64,000 nucleotides of DNA. Origin: Larix kaempferi. Taxonomy: Eukaryota > Streptophyta > Pinopsida > Pinales > Pinaceae. The translations under genes and the position numbers were made by a program. A model generated the notes under the pieces. That model was not told where the DNA came from, ran no database searches, and saw only the letters and a list, made by a program, of their open reading frames with translations. Of this stretch, positions 1-11,529 are shown in pieces. How positions within the stretch are numbered: the first letter of the stretch is position 1; each line of letters starts with the position of its first letter. The stretch covers positions 13,704,001-13,768,000 of the forward strand of contig BSBM01000123.1 in NCBI GenBank assembly GCA_027924585.1, written 5' to 3'.

Positions 1-2
1 AT

Positions 3-1802
3 GCCACGGGGGCAGTCTTAATGCAACATAAGAAACCAATCTGCTATCATTATGAAATATTCTCTAAAGCAACAACTAATTATCCCACATATGATAAAGA
101 GTTGTATGCATTAGTACAAAGTGTGAAGAAGTGGAAACATTATCTAATGGGTAAGAAACGATCATACATAGTGATCATCAACCATTACAATATCTTCAAT
201 CACAAACTAAGCTACAACAATCAAGGCACTTCAGTTGGATGGGATTTTTACAACAATTTCACTTAGTTATCAAATATAAGAAAGGAATTCAGAATAGAGT
301 TGCAGACATGTTATCAAGACCTACAATAAATGCATCTATTATCTTTCAAAATAGTCCATTGGCTCATGAAAGTTACATTGAACAATATACTACGGATGAA
401 GACTTCAAAGATGTGTATGAATATTTAACGCATGGCACACAAACTAAAGAATTGGACTATCACGCTCATGATAAGTTATTGTATCATCTTGGAAAATTTT
501 GTATTCTATAGAGTGAAAGAGTTCATGTAATTAGAGAAGCTCATACTTCTCTTATATCTGGTCACTTTGGTGTAGACAAGACAATAGCTCAGCTTCAGAG
601 GTATTGTTATTGGCCTTAGATGAATGAAACTGTTTCCAAATATGTAAAGGGATTTGTTATGTGTGCTACAAGTAATCTAAGTAATAAAAAATTGGGCTTG
701 TACACTCCACTCCCTGTACCTTCTCGTCCATGGGAAAGTGTACCTATGGATTTTGTGGGAGGGTTACCTATGTCTAGGAAAGGTCATGATTACTTATATA
801 TGGTTGTGGATAGATTCAGTAAAATGTGCATCTTAATGCCTTGTAAAAAGCGGGTGATAGTAGAGTTGATTGCCCAATTGTTCTTCCAGAATGTTGGGTT
901 CATTTTGGATTACCCACTTGTATCGTATCTGATCGGGATTCCCACTTTCTTGGGAAGTTTTGGTCAAATTTATGGGAACTTATGGACATAAGAGCACTGC
1001 TTTTCATCCACAAACCGACGGTCAAACTGAAGTAATCAATTGCACAATAGTACATCTACTCCAAGGATATTGTGCTAAACATCCTAAGCTTTGGGATGAA
1101 CAATTACACTATGTACGACATGCCTACAACTGTGCCATACACTCTTCTACGCAAAGGTCTCCATTTGAGACATGTTTTTGTTACTTGTTGAAGTCTCCTT
1201 TATAATTTGTTTATGGGAAAGATTCTGTGGAAGATGGACAAGTTGATGCAGACAAGGCCTTGAAGTTCATCCATCAGATCCAATTGGTACACCATGCAGT
1301 ACAAGAACAATTGGAAAAGAGCCAAGTCAAGTACAAGACAAGGCATGACAAGCATCGAGTGGATCATCGTTTCCAAGTTGGTGATCAAGTTTGGATTCAT
1401 ATCAGTAAATACCGACTTAAAGGTGAAGGTAAAATACTTAAACTACTCAGGTATGGACTCTTCACAATTTTGGACAAAGTTGGTAACAATGTTTTCCAGA
1501 TAGATTTGTCTCCATATATGCAGATGTATTCCGTTGTGAATGTGGAGAACTTTAAATTGTATGAGCCTCCAATGATCTTGGATCAAGAGGAGAATGTTCA
1601 TGTTCCTTCTGTTGATGACTTTGTTCTTGAGTATCTTAATCAGTTGCAGGAAGATACCATTCTTGACAAGAGGGTACGGACTTCTCGAAGAGGAGATGTG
1701 GAATATCTTCGTGTGGGCCTTAAAGGAATGCATCCAAGCAAATCACGATGGATAGAGACCGGAAAGGTGAGGGAGTTGTACCCTCACATGTTTGTTGAAT
1801 AA
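3..1802 (+). pseudogene. Ty3/gypsy pol remnant (RNase H, integrase, C-terminal domain)
   Basis: This is the 3' half of a gypsy polyprotein, broken into several reading frames. In order one can read the start of the RT-type RNase H domain (ATGAVLMQHKK, then YDKELYALVQSVKKWKHYL near 90-150), the integrase zinc-binding region (HFGVDKTIAQLQRYCYWP near 560-620, ended by an in-frame TAG), the integrase core (PWESVPMDFVGGLPMS near 730-775 and AFHPQTDGQTEVIN near 1000-1040), and a C-terminal tail ending KSRWIETGKVRELYPHMFVE at 1740-1800. Stops and frameshifts at about 510, 620, 960 and 1203 rule out a working protein. In a live element this polyprotein would copy and integrate the element. Its 5' part (gag, protease, RT) lies left of the window. 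The assignment is firm; the lineage within gypsy was not determined. Confidence 0.9.
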
Positions 1803-2029
1803 TTCCAATCTTTTGGTGGTCCAAAAGCTTCCAGTGGGGAGCTTTTATCCAGGAGGATCTCACCGATCGATCAAAATCAAAGTCTTTAAATGTTGAACAA
1901 TGACACGCCGTTGCAAAGAGCTCGCCAAGAGTTTTACGACGATGCTCGTTTCGTCCAAAACGGACTCTGGACGTGAAAGATATCGCATTCTAAAATTTTG
2001 TGGAAACAGGGAAAATGTAAAAAAGGGGG

Positions 2030-2215
2030 TGCCACGTGGCCTATATGGACAGATTCGTACGCCAATGTGGCAGAACCCTGAAGTGCGATGTGGCAAATTA
2101 CAAGTTGAGTTGGCAGTTACGTGGACTTATCTCATTATGACACATGGCATGTTCATTGTACAAGAGGCAGCCTAAGTGGGCCAATCGGAAGCTGCCACGT
2201 GGCAGTCCAGTTGGC
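2030..2215 (+). repeat. Polypurine tract and start of 3' LTR-like sequence with CACGTG boxes
   Basis: An A/G-rich run (about 2018-2029) is followed by TGCCACGTGGCC, as expected for a polypurine tract and the start of a 3' LTR downstream of the gypsy pol remnant. The palindrome CACGTG (a G-box in plant promoters) occurs at 2033-2038 and 2196-2201, and related GTGGCA/ACGTGG words recur between them. The right end of the LTR could not be fixed because no matching LTR copy is in the window. Confidence 0.45.
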
Positions 2216-2246
2216 CACCCTATAATATTGTTCACCAAAAAAATAT

Positions 2247-2320
2247 GGCGGGTAGGGCGGATCGAACTCCTAACCATCCGCATAGCTCCAACGTTCTACC
2301 AATACGCACCCTACCAACAT
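2247..2320 (-). repeat. tRNA-like sequence, probable SINE head
   Basis: On the minus strand, a B-box-like GAGTTCGATCC (near 2258-2269) lies downstream of an A-box/D-arm-like TTGGTAGA segment. The ends can pair as GGTAGGG/CCCTACC. The anticodon and T stems do not form properly, so this is not a working tRNA gene. A tRNA-derived SINE head or tRNA pseudogene fits best. Confidence 0.35.
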
Positions 2321-2399
2321 GCCATACATATTATTTAATATGTATAGTGGCAAATATTATATTTATCTTTGAATTGTTGTAAGTTGCCAAAAAGGGGCA

Positions 2400-2612
2400 A
2401 GCCAATGGCTTAGCGCTCGGCCCTGTGATACACCCACACAACCAACATCGAGGGCATATATATGGTTTGGTGTGTGAAACATAGCCTATGGGCTATGTGT
2501 TACAATAATAACAAAACAACAACTATAACATGCATCTTGTGGGGTTTGACCCCAGGACTCCGGGTGTATGATCCACGCCCTTTGCCACTATGCCAATGCC
2601 TTTGGGCTTGGC
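2400..2612 (-). repeat. tRNA-derived SINE-like head
   Basis: On the minus strand an A-box-like TGGCATAGTGGC (about 2584-2595) is followed at tRNA-like spacing by a strong B-box GGGGTCAAACCCC (2541-2553). A second A-box-like word, TGGCTTAGCGCTCGG, sits on the plus strand near 2406-2420, and the two flank an A/C-rich linker. Paired pol III boxes without cloverleaf integrity are typical of plant SINEs. Exact ends and target duplications were not resolved. Confidence 0.5.
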
Positions 2613-4970
2613 TTTGATTTGGAATCAATATTTGTAAGTTGGTTTCAGGATTTGGAACCCCAAAAAGGGCGTGCTCCATGCATGCCAAAAACAACCATGT
2701 TATACTATTTAACCCGTGGTTTGGGACCTGTGACGAGACAGTTCGTTGTGACAACAACACTAATTCCAATGTAGGCACAGAGCACGAGGTGGGTACAGTG
2801 ACCATACAACATAGGAGTCAGTATTCTCGATTTTTGTGCCAGGGGAGGTTTCTAGAGAAGTATAGTGTGTTTATACTCAAATTTCATGATTTTTCAAGAC
2901 AGTCACATTGGTGCAATCTATTTTTACAGCTGACAGACATAATTCAAAAGTCAACTTTCAGCTTTCAAAATTGATGTCTTTGCAACATTTGAAGAATTAA
3001 TAAAATCAGTCTCATTGGAAGTGGACCCAGAGACGTAGTCCATTAGGGACGAACTCCGTTAACAAGTTGATGTCTTAGATTGTGGTTTGCATCTTTGTTA
3101 TTTGCATTCTTTTTATTTATGCTCTCTTAAAGTTTGCAATTAAAAGCCATTTAAAGAAGTTAACAGTTGAAGAATTTGCACATACAATTCATGGCTACAA
3201 ATCAGATCCGTCATTTTCATATCGGTAATAGAAAACTAAAATGGTAAACTAAAAAATGGGGATAATAACTGCTTTTGAACAGTATTCGGATTTCTATTTT
3301 GTTTGCTTGAAAATTAAAATTTGTAAACCGGTACACTAAAATACACTGTACTTGGCATGTAACTTAAACAAGCTTAGAGTGAACACTCAACCCATTATCA
3401 AAGCTCAAAATAGATAATAAGAGTGTAAATAGAGGTTGCATAATAGTTCTTCCAGTAAGTGTGTGCAAATTGCAAGGGATTGACAAAGAAATTGTCTATA
3501 TTTGTATTATGGGAAAGTTTGTAAATTCATTTCTATCAAGTATTGATAATGCTATCAACAGGTTTTTGGAAAACTTTCACAGGGAAATTACTTGGGATTT
3601 TAATGAAGCCCATTGCATCTTATGCAAACCCATTCAGAAAGATAACATTAAGGGCTAACAACTATGGCAATGCTGCATTTGGTTAGATTTGTAATGCATT
3701 AATAAAATGGTTGATGTATTTAATAAAAATTAAAACCATAAAGGCTTTTGTAACATTGAGTTTACTTATTTTTCTGTTTAACCTACATTTTTATAGAATT
3801 TGTATTTTATTTGATTTCTTAGGAGTTATTTTATTTACCAAATATCTATTTTTTTCCGCAAGAATGGATAGCTTTTGTATTTATAAAAAGGTTGTTGGAG
3901 AACCAAACAATGAGAAAAGTACAAAATGTTCAAATTCATTACAAAATTCTTTTGCAAAGCTTTTAAAAAATAATAGAGATTGTCTTTGAAGATTATGTTT
4001 TCTTGTAGAGCTTATTCTATTCATATCATGTCTAGTACTATATTGCTATATGTATTGTCCTAATATCAAAATACAAGTAAATTGTATGAAAAAAGTTTAA
4101 GGAACAAATTTATTGCCAATTTGGGTTTCTTCCATTGACTAGTCTTATTTTGCTTGCCCATGGTCCTCTTGGTCTTTATAGTGTTCACTAAATGCCAATG
4201 TTGTCTGCTGGACTATATCTTCTTCAACTACATGCTCCTTCATCGATGTTACAAAAACACTTGGAAGGCCTATGACAGATTGAGAACCTCTAGCTTCCTG
4301 CTGCTCAGATATAGCATGCTTCATACCATCTAGTTGGCATGTCATTTACCTTGGGATTTTTTCGATCTCATGACTGTTGTCATTTGCCATTTTGGAAGGC
4401 TGAAGTTTGTCTACGGAACAAGGCAAATAAACTTCAAAAGTTTGACAATTGAATGCAAGGGAAGAATGTTGGATTTTATTTTGGTGTGGTGCCCAAGGAC
4501 AACAATACACTATCTATTTTCACTTGCTAATTCAAACAAAAGCCCAATGATGCTCTGGGACCACTACAACATATAATCTAACACTATTGGTTTCAAACAA
4601 TGAAGTTTTAGGAGGGGAAAACTTACCAAAATTGATGAATACCATAATTCCGTTGAGGATGAGCTACACTAACAATATGATACATTGTCCACACATCATC
4701 AACCTCAGACCTCTCAAGTTCTCCTATAGCTTGGAGGTTAACACCTTCAATCCCAAATTCCATGACGAAAGCAAGACAAACTTGCATCTCAAATATCGCA
4801 ACTGTGAGCCATAGGCAATTGAATGTAAGGTTTAATTTTGAATCCACCATCATAGCAAAGAAGAGCATGATGTGAGGTTCTACACAAGGGACCTTTAAGC
4901 CCTTGCATTCATTGTGTCTTGTCCAATAACACCTATCCATTCCAATCCTTGAGTACAATTTCTATGCATG
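2613..4970. other. No recognisable gene
   Basis: AT-rich sequence between the SINE-like heads and the 3' end of the LINE. It carries only short reading frames without recognisable motifs (for example 3711-3989 plus and 4145-4345 minus). Probably old, decayed repeat sequence. Confidence 0.4.
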
Positions 4971-4989
4971 CCTAAAGAATGGTTTGAAC

Positions 4990-6780
4990 TTTAATTAAGT
5001 GAAAATCGGTTTGTAATGTTCCTAATGGGATTAACAATACCTTGGGGGCTCCCCCATTCTCAACAAATTTCCCTTTTGCTAGAGTTGAGGCCTAGTTTTC
5101 TAGTGCATCCACTCGAATGTTGTCGCTTCAACGAATATGGAGCAGTTGGAAGAAATCTAGGGTGTCTAGCATACTTTGATTTTTTTCCTTCATACAACTA
5201 AGAACCGTATCATTCTCTTCTTGATGTCTTTTCATTAGTCCTATTATCAAAGAGGAGTCTCCAAAAATGATAGTGATTTGATATTTTGGGAGATTAAAAG
5301 ACATATGCCAAGGAAAAGAGCATGGATCTCATCCTGATTATTTGTCATTCTCCCTAATCCTCATGTAAAACTTGATTCTTTATTTCCTACGGGGTCTAGG
5401 ATGACCCCTCCCGCACCTATCATCCCTAGGTTTCCTTTTGAAGCTCCATCGAAGAAGATCTTGTGTTGTTTTTGTTCTTTTAATCAACTCCAAAATTCTT
5501 CATTTTCAAACATAGCTTGCCACCACCGTCATATAATGGGTTTCTTGTAAGTTAATTTGGACTGAAGGGGGCTTCCTTGAAGAAGATCTCAAACCATTGT
5601 CTTCTCTTCAACTATTAAATTTTCTTTGTTGAGAAGGCTAATGGGTTAGTGCATAAATACTTCTATCATCATTGCTTTGGATTTGTATGATGTTTGCCTT
5701 GACGTAATCAATTCACCTATAAATATGACATTGTTTCTAGATAACCAGATCTTCCAACGTATGTATTTGGGGAAGGATTTCCATGTTTGAATGAAGACTA
5801 ATTTCTTATATAGTGATCTTGGGTAAAAGGATTTCCAATGGATGAAGATGTCACTTAAGGATGATGCATGCCTAACTTCTTTGCCTAGCTCTACCAAGGT
5901 TGTTTGCCAAACATGTTGGGAGTAGGGGCATTTAAGAAAGAGATGGATTGTTGTCTCTTTTGTTTCTCTATAGAGAAGACAAAGGATCGGGTCAACCCTT
6001 GCACTCCCAATTTGATTAAATTCTCAACTATAAGCTCTCTTGTGCACTAGTGTCCAGTAAAAGGCATTAACTTTAGGAAGTCCATCAAGATTCCAAATGT
6101 TTTTCTAAATAATTGAAGTTGAGGGAGATGGAAAATTGCTTAACATAACTTTGTATCCCTTATTAACTGAGCCTTTACAAATCTTGTTCCCCCAACGTCT
6201 TTCATCTTTTAATGATTTGTTGATTGGTGTAGCTCCTTGGAAAAGCTCTTGAGTTTTGTGTATTGAATATCCAGGAGCTCAAATAAGTCAAATATGAGAT
6301 GTCAAATAGAGATCTGTACCCATTGTTATTTAACCAATAAATTATATCATGCGGATCTATTCTTAATACTAGTGGTGCTTGTACCGTTCCGTTATCTTCC
6401 CATATATTGATTTATTTTTCGTTCCTTGGGAGCAAGTGAGTCCATTTTGAATTAGCTTTGTTGAGGCCTTGCATAAACTCCAAATACTTGATCCTCTTCT
6501 CTCCTTTATATCTTTGTCCAAGCATCTCTTTCTAGGGAGATTGATGTATATCTTTCTTAAGGTTGTTTTCCGCCATTCATGTTTTCATAAAATTAATTTC
6601 CATAAAATCTTATCCCCTAAGGCTAGATTAATCAACTTTGGTTCTCTTATGCCTAACCCCCCATTTTCTTGGGTGGCTCAAACTATTTACCATCTGACTA
6701 AATGAAATTTTTTCAAATTAGATTTGCCTCCCTAACATATGAATCTTCACAACTCTTTTCTTATTTTGTTCATTACATAG
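4990..6780 (-). pseudogene. LINE 3' part: post-RT region, zf-RVT and RNase H
   Basis: Continues the LINE beyond the copia-like insertion. Minus-strand readings include ENGGLGIREPKLINLALGDK (about 6590-6690), PKVNAFYWTLVHKRA (about 6020-6070) and the zf-RVT signature ETTIHLFLKCPYSQHVWQ (about 5900-5960), then KNNVIF-like residues and an RNase H domain beginning FFDGASKGNLGMIGAGGVIL (about 5400-5460) with NNQDEIHALFLGICLL (about 5300-5350). Plant L1 elements of one lineage carry this terminal RNase H. Stops are frequent. Confidence 0.75.
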
Positions 6781-7752
6781 TGTAAATTTTAATGGTTCAA
6801 GTCTTGGTTTTAAGTTTCAATAAATTTGATTGTCACAGTTTAATGCCCATTCATGAATGTAAATTCAAAACTGAAATTTATCACTGAAAACACATTGAGT
6901 CTTTACTTCAAATGCACAATGGAAATTAGGAAACAAACTCATTAATTGACATAAGATATTTTTGGCAAAGCCCCTAGCAAAACCCCGAAGGGAAAACCAG
7001 TTCAAGAGAGAGATTTTATTTCAGCCCATAGAGAAATTTTTGAACATTTACAACAATAAATGCAACATTAAACCATAGAATATACCTTGATTTGTGTGCC
7101 AAAAAATTACAGAAATGATTCATAACCTATATGGCCTATGTATGCATAGATTTAATGTCGTTGTCCCTGCCATGATTTATGTGCTAGATTTGAAAGTATG
7201 TCCTGCCCACTAAACCAATGTACAACTGCCTCAATTTTTGTGCCAACATAAAGAATTGTACATGATGTATGGAACCCTTGGAAACAATGCCTCCTCACAC
7301 GTGCTTCTACATTTAAAAACATGTTCAAATATTAGTACAATAAATGTTGTATGGATTTCTTGGGATGTGTTCCTCTTCTCTCCTTGAGAAATTCGCCCCT
7401 TCTTGCTGCTCCTTCTTTTTCTTCACTTCTCTTTATCTCTCGTTCTCTCTCTTCTCATTAAATGGATAATAAATGTGTCTTTTTCCCTACATTTCCTTTT
7501 TATCTCTTCATTAAATGAAACTACTCTAACTTCCTAGATCTAATGGTCAAGATTAAATCTTAGACCAATAAGATCTACGACTGTGATATAATTGCTCATT
7601 ATCACAACTTAAGTCACTTTATTCATTTAATAAAACAAAAAGTCACTTTAACTTTATAAATATAAAGTTAATGTCTAGAGACCACTTTTATGTCTCCCAC
7701 ATGCTAAGACACCAAGCCTATGTAGAATACCTTCTAAGCTATAAACTCAACA
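6781..7752 (-). repeat. LTR (3' LTR of the copia-like element)
   Basis: A 972-bp repeat starting TGTAAATTTTAATGG and ending ACTCAACA on the plus strand. It aligns along its whole length with 9345-9951 plus 11728-12105, the right LTR with its insertion removed. It is preceded by the CATAG target duplication. Confidence 0.9.
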
Positions 7753-7992
7753 CTCCCTCTTAACGAGGAAGGTGCTTATGGAAGAACCTCCTCTAGGATC
7801 AACCGCATCCTCTACTGCTTCCTATGAACTAGAATATTCTCCTACTACCTGTGTTGGACTTTGTTTTGGAAATATGTTCTCCTCCGTCAATGTCATATCA
7901 TACCAAGTAGACATGCTGAGAGAAGCCTCACGCTCTCCCTCTGAAACTGACACCGATCCATGCTCCAAGCTCCCTTTGGACTTTACTACAGG

Positions 7993-8451
7993 TTATCCCA
8001 TCAACCTGTACAATGCACCCTCCTTGATGCCAAGCCTCATCGTTGCATCTTGGGTATTTGTTCCCTTTGAAAGTATGAAGACTTGTCCATCCCAAAACAA
8101 TACAACATACCCCACATCCTCCAAGGCTAATACTGAGAGAAGGTTCATCTTCAGTTCTGGGACATACATCACTCTTGCGACATCCAAAATTCCTCCTGAC
8201 TCTAGATGGAATAACACTATTCCAACCCCCTTTACTGCATGTATGGTGTCGACCCCACTATCCACATAGCAATCTAGATCCGTTTCTGAAACACTGAGGA
8301 ACAACTCCCTCATTCTAGTCATATGGATGGAGGCTCCACTATCTACATACCAAACGCTAGTTGAAGCTGCACTCATGGAAAGACGTACCAACAAAGAGAA
8401 CTCTCTATCAAATCTAGCAATAAACTCATAAAACTTTGGTTGAAGTTGCAA
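7993..8451 (-). pseudogene. Copia-type aspartic protease
   Basis: A 152-residue minus frame with the catalytic motif WYVDSGASIHMT (DSGA) at about residues 34-45, followed by VSETDLDCYVDSG, VKGVGIVLF, VMYVPELKMNLLSVLALED and ending EGALYRLMG. The VPELKMNLLSV and LYRLMG blocks are the protease end and gag-pre-integrase region of copia polyproteins. After LMG there is a stop, and no integrase follows. Instead a short acidic tail leads to the purine tract. The protease would mature Gag inside virus-like particles. Confidence 0.8.
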
Positions 8452-8678
8452 CTTGAGTCTTCTTTTTCTTGTTATGACACTGACCTACTAGTGCTCCATC
8501 TTATGACATGCAAAGCACTTAACTTTGCTCATGTCCTTTTTCTGATCACCTTTGACTCAGTCTCACTTGTTTGAATTTTCTTGGACCTCTTCTTGCCCTT
8601 TATTGAAAGAGCCACATTTTCCTCATCATCATCCCCCTGTTGTTGGCCTCCCTATATGGAATCAACTCTGATCTCCTC

Positions 8679-9224
8679 CTATATAAAGTCATTCCAAAGT
8701 CTCTCCCAGTCAGGAAGATGTTCCCTGGAAACAATACATTGAACAAATGTATTCCATAGTTGTGAAAAACCATTGAAGGTAGTTCTGACTAGTTCTACCC
8801 CTTCCACTGTTTCTCCAATATCCCCTAGTTGATCACGAACCTGTGCAAACTTGGTAAGGTATGATGCAACTGTAGCAGTTTTGGTCTTCTTGGTGTTTCG
8901 TAGTTTTTCTCTCAACATCATCTTTATGTTTTCATTATCACTATGGTAAAGTTTGGTTAAAAATTCCCACATCTTCTAGGCATTCTTTTTCCTAGTTACA
9001 CGAGGAATCACATGGTCTTTAATGGCATCAAGGATTATCCTCTTGGCTTTAACATTCTTTTTAGTATATTCAGCCAACATTGTTGCATCTGTAGGAATAG
9101 TGACAGCGTTCTCAACAATGTTCCACGACTCTTGCTCCTCCAACAACAAAGCAATCCTTTCCTTCCGTGGACTAAAATTTCCATCCCCCTCCAATTTAGC
9201 CTCAAACCTCAAACTTGTAGCCAT
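8679..9224 (-). pseudogene. Copia-type Gag (UBN2-like) with degraded zinc knuckle
   Basis: Two minus frames, 8976-9224 (MATSLRFEAKLEGDGNFSPR, then TKKNVKAKRIILDAIKDHV) and 8679-8972 (WEFLTKLYHSDNENIKMML, then LRNTKKTKTATVASYLTKF), are separated by a single stop (KKNA-stop-KMWEFL). Downstream, CFACHKMEH near 8495-8525 is the start of a CCHC zinc knuckle that runs into stops and a shift. The protein is the structural Gag that packages element RNA. It is homologous to the Gag pieces at 55339-55626 and 58923-59198. Confidence 0.8.
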
Positions 9225-9332
9225 ATGACCTGCTCAATTGACAACAAGGCCCGACCCTCTTTCTGGTGAACAACCTGCAAGTCTCTTGCAAACCCTTGTG
9301 TCTACTTGGTTGGTTTCCCTCTCAGTATCAAT

Positions 9333-9344
9333 GCTTTGATACCA
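9333..9344 (-). promoter_or_regulatory. Primer binding site (initiator tRNA-Met type)
   Basis: On the minus strand TGGTATCAAAGC directly follows the 5' LTR, matching the usual copia TGGTATCAGAGC site with one change. It fixes the LTR/internal boundary and the minus orientation. Confidence 0.85.
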
Positions 9345-10139
9345 TGTAAATTTTAATGGTTCAAGTCTTGGTTTTCAGTTTCAATAAATTTGATTGTCAC
9401 AGTTTAATGCCCATTCATGAATGTAAATTCAAAACTGAAATTTATCACTGAAAACACATTAAATCTTTACTTCAAATGCACAACGGAAACTAGGAAACAA
9501 TTCAATTAATTGGCACAAGATACTTTTTGGGCAAAGCCCTGGAAAAACCTCGAAGGGAAAATCAATTCAAGAGAGATAAATTTTATTTCAGCCCACATAA
9601 ATTTTTGAAGATTTACAGTAATAAATGAAGCATTAAATGCATAGAACAAACCTCGATTTGTGTGCCAAAAAATTACAGAAATGACTCAAAACATGTACGG
9701 CCTGTACGACCTATTTACGGACAGACTTAATATTTTTGTCCCTTCCTCAATTTCTATGCCATATTTGACAGTGCAGCCTACCCACTAAACTTTTGTATGA
9801 TTTCCTCGATTTTTTTTCCAGCACAATGAACTATACCTACTGTATAGAACCCTTGGAAACTGTTCCTCCTCACACGTGTTGTTGCATTGAAAAACATGTA
9901 CGATTAGTGCAATAAATGTTGTATAGATTTCTTGGGAGGCATGCCTCTTCTTATTGGAATTCTTAATGATACTGAGGGGGGGAGTGAATTAGTATCATGC
10001 ACATATTTAAAGCAATTATTCACTTTAAAAATTATGTACCAATTCCTACTTAAATCACAACAAGAAGAGAATTGTGCACAGAGTATTTGGAAAGTAACTT
10101 TATATATATGTATGCAAAATTTGATTACATAGAGAGATG

Positions 10140-10397
10140 GGAGACACAAATCTCCAATGATGTGAGTACCAACTCACTCAGACACCAATCTGATTGGGAC
10201 ACCAATCTGATTGGGACACCAATCCCACATGCAAGCACCAACTCGCTAATTACATGCACCAACCTTTGAGGACACCAATCCTCTACGCAAGCACCAACTT
10301 GTTGATATATGCTCCAACCTGTGAGGACACCAATCATCTGCGCAAGCACCAACTTGTTGTGTTCAGGCACCAACCTAAGAGGAGACTGCAATCTCCT
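10140..10397 (+). repeat. Array of short hairpins, about 19-nt pitch, constant loop
   Basis: About a dozen consecutive inverted repeats with loop CACCAA or close to it: GGAGA-cacaaa-TCTCC (10140-10155), GTGAGT-acca-ACTCAC (10162-10177), CAGA-caccaa-TCTG (10179-10192), TGGGA-caccaa-TCCCA (10212-10227), GAGGA-caccaa-TCCTC (10268-10283), CAAG-caccaa-CTTG (10288-10301 and 10343-10356), AGG-caccaa-CCT (10365-10376), AGGAGA-ctgcaa-TCTCCT (10380-10397). The loops repeat, while the stems differ and remain complementary. The array ends about 30 bp upstream of the LTR TATA box. Confidence 0.8.
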
Positions 10398-10425
10398 TTC
10401 CTTGCCTCGTCCTGCCACCCTGAGA

Positions 10426-10433
10426 TATAAAAG
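10426..10433 (+). promoter_or_regulatory. TATA box of nested solo LTR
   Basis: TATAAAAG in a GC-richer context directly downstream of the hairpin array and upstream of a C/T-rich stretch. The position fits the U3/R boundary of the solo LTR 9952-11727. Confidence 0.55.
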
Positions 10434-10680
10434 TAGAAGTCCTTCAGTCACACTGCCTTCTGATCTGTGCACACAGCTTCACGCTTGTTTTGTTCATTGT
10501 TTCACTTTCTTTTTTGCGCACTTGTGTGCTCTACTTTAGTTATGCGCAACTTCTATGCTTCTTTGTCTGTTTTACACATTGGTCCACTTATTGTGTTCTC
10601 TGCTTCGATTCTACGCACTTTCTCTCTTGATGTATACTCTGTTACTGCTCTAGTACAACACACTGCTTTGATCCTGCGCC

Positions 10681-11134
10681 ATTAGAGAAATTTTGAGGTA
10701 AAAAATGGGCCTCAAAACAATAATACTGTACAATAAAAATCACCAATAGGATTCAAGATGATGATGTCAACCATGGGGGATGAATCACCATTTTTGGGTG
10801 AAAAAGTGAAAACTAGTTTTTCAACTAATCTCCTTGTATATTCTCTCAAATTTCGAGCAGGAGTACTCGTTGGATGCGGAATTGAATTCCGCATCCAACG
10901 AGTACCCACTCAACATACTTTTGATGGACCCTACTCATAGAAATTGAATTTCCCATACAACAAGTGCTCCTACTCGAAAATTGAGTGAATTTACAGGGAG
11001 ACAAGTTGAAAAAGTAGTTTTCTTCTTTTTTCCTACAAAATTTGATGAGTTATGCTAATACTATTTTATTATTTCCAATATTATTTTATAATTTTCCTTA
11101 GGAGGTCCATTTTAGACCTCAAAATTTCTCTAAT
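10681..11134. mobile_element. Foldback MITE with 19-bp perfect terminal inverted repeats
   Basis: The terminal repeats ATTAGAGAAATTTTGAGGT (10681-10699) and its exact complement (11116-11134) extend imperfectly to about 33 bp. Further in, GAAAACTAGTTTTTCAAC pairs with a near match around 11005-11025. At the centre is a perfect 43-bp palindrome (10863-10905). There is no coding capacity. A TA dinucleotide flanks GAGAAAT...ATTTCTC on both sides, so a TA target duplication is possible, but the superfamily is unresolved. Confidence 0.8.
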
Positions 11135-11378
11135 GACCTCTTCAATATGTACACTGCTATGGTTCTACACACTGTCTCTCGCTCTTCTTTTCTGTTCTGT
11201 GCACTCGGCTCTCTGTTGTTTCTTTCTTCTTGATCAACGAGCCATTGATACCCCAATAAACTGAAGCTCACTGAATAAAGAATACTTTACTATCTCCATT
11301 GCACACACTTCCCCTTACTTCAATCTTTTGGTTTAATTATATCACTACTTGTTTCCTTAATTAGATTGATTTTTCCAC

Positions 11379-11529
11379 AAGTAGGGGCCTCTTTATGTCG
11401 GATACCTCTTTCTTCCTGGTCAAGTTTACCCAAACAATGTATTTGAGCCGACTAAGTAGGGGCTTCTTTCTGTCATCTACTTCTTTCTTCCTAGTCAAGT
11501 TTACCCAACACAATGCACTTGAGCCGACT
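11379..11529 (+). repeat. Tandem duplication, two units of 75-76 bp
   Basis: Units 11379-11453 and 11454-11529 both run from AAGTAGGGGC to GAGCCGACT and differ at about a dozen positions. They lie near the 3' end of the nested solo LTR, after its AATAAA words. Confidence 0.85.

Noticed and set aside
2030-2204. A complete 175-bp LTR or MITE bounded by TGCCACGTGGC words
   Set aside because: The words are self-complementary and recur nearby, and no target duplication was found, so the boundary cannot be supported.
2247-2320. Functional or organellar tRNA gene
   Set aside because: A B-box-like word and acceptor pairing exist, but the anticodon and T stems do not form.
7772-8269. Plus-strand 165-residue open frame
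   Set aside because: It is the antisense of the copia protease/tail region on the minus strand and has no own motif.
10140-10397. CRISPR-like regular repeats
   Set aside because: The repeat words are short, the spacers are not unique 30-mers, and the setting is an LTR in plant nuclear DNA.
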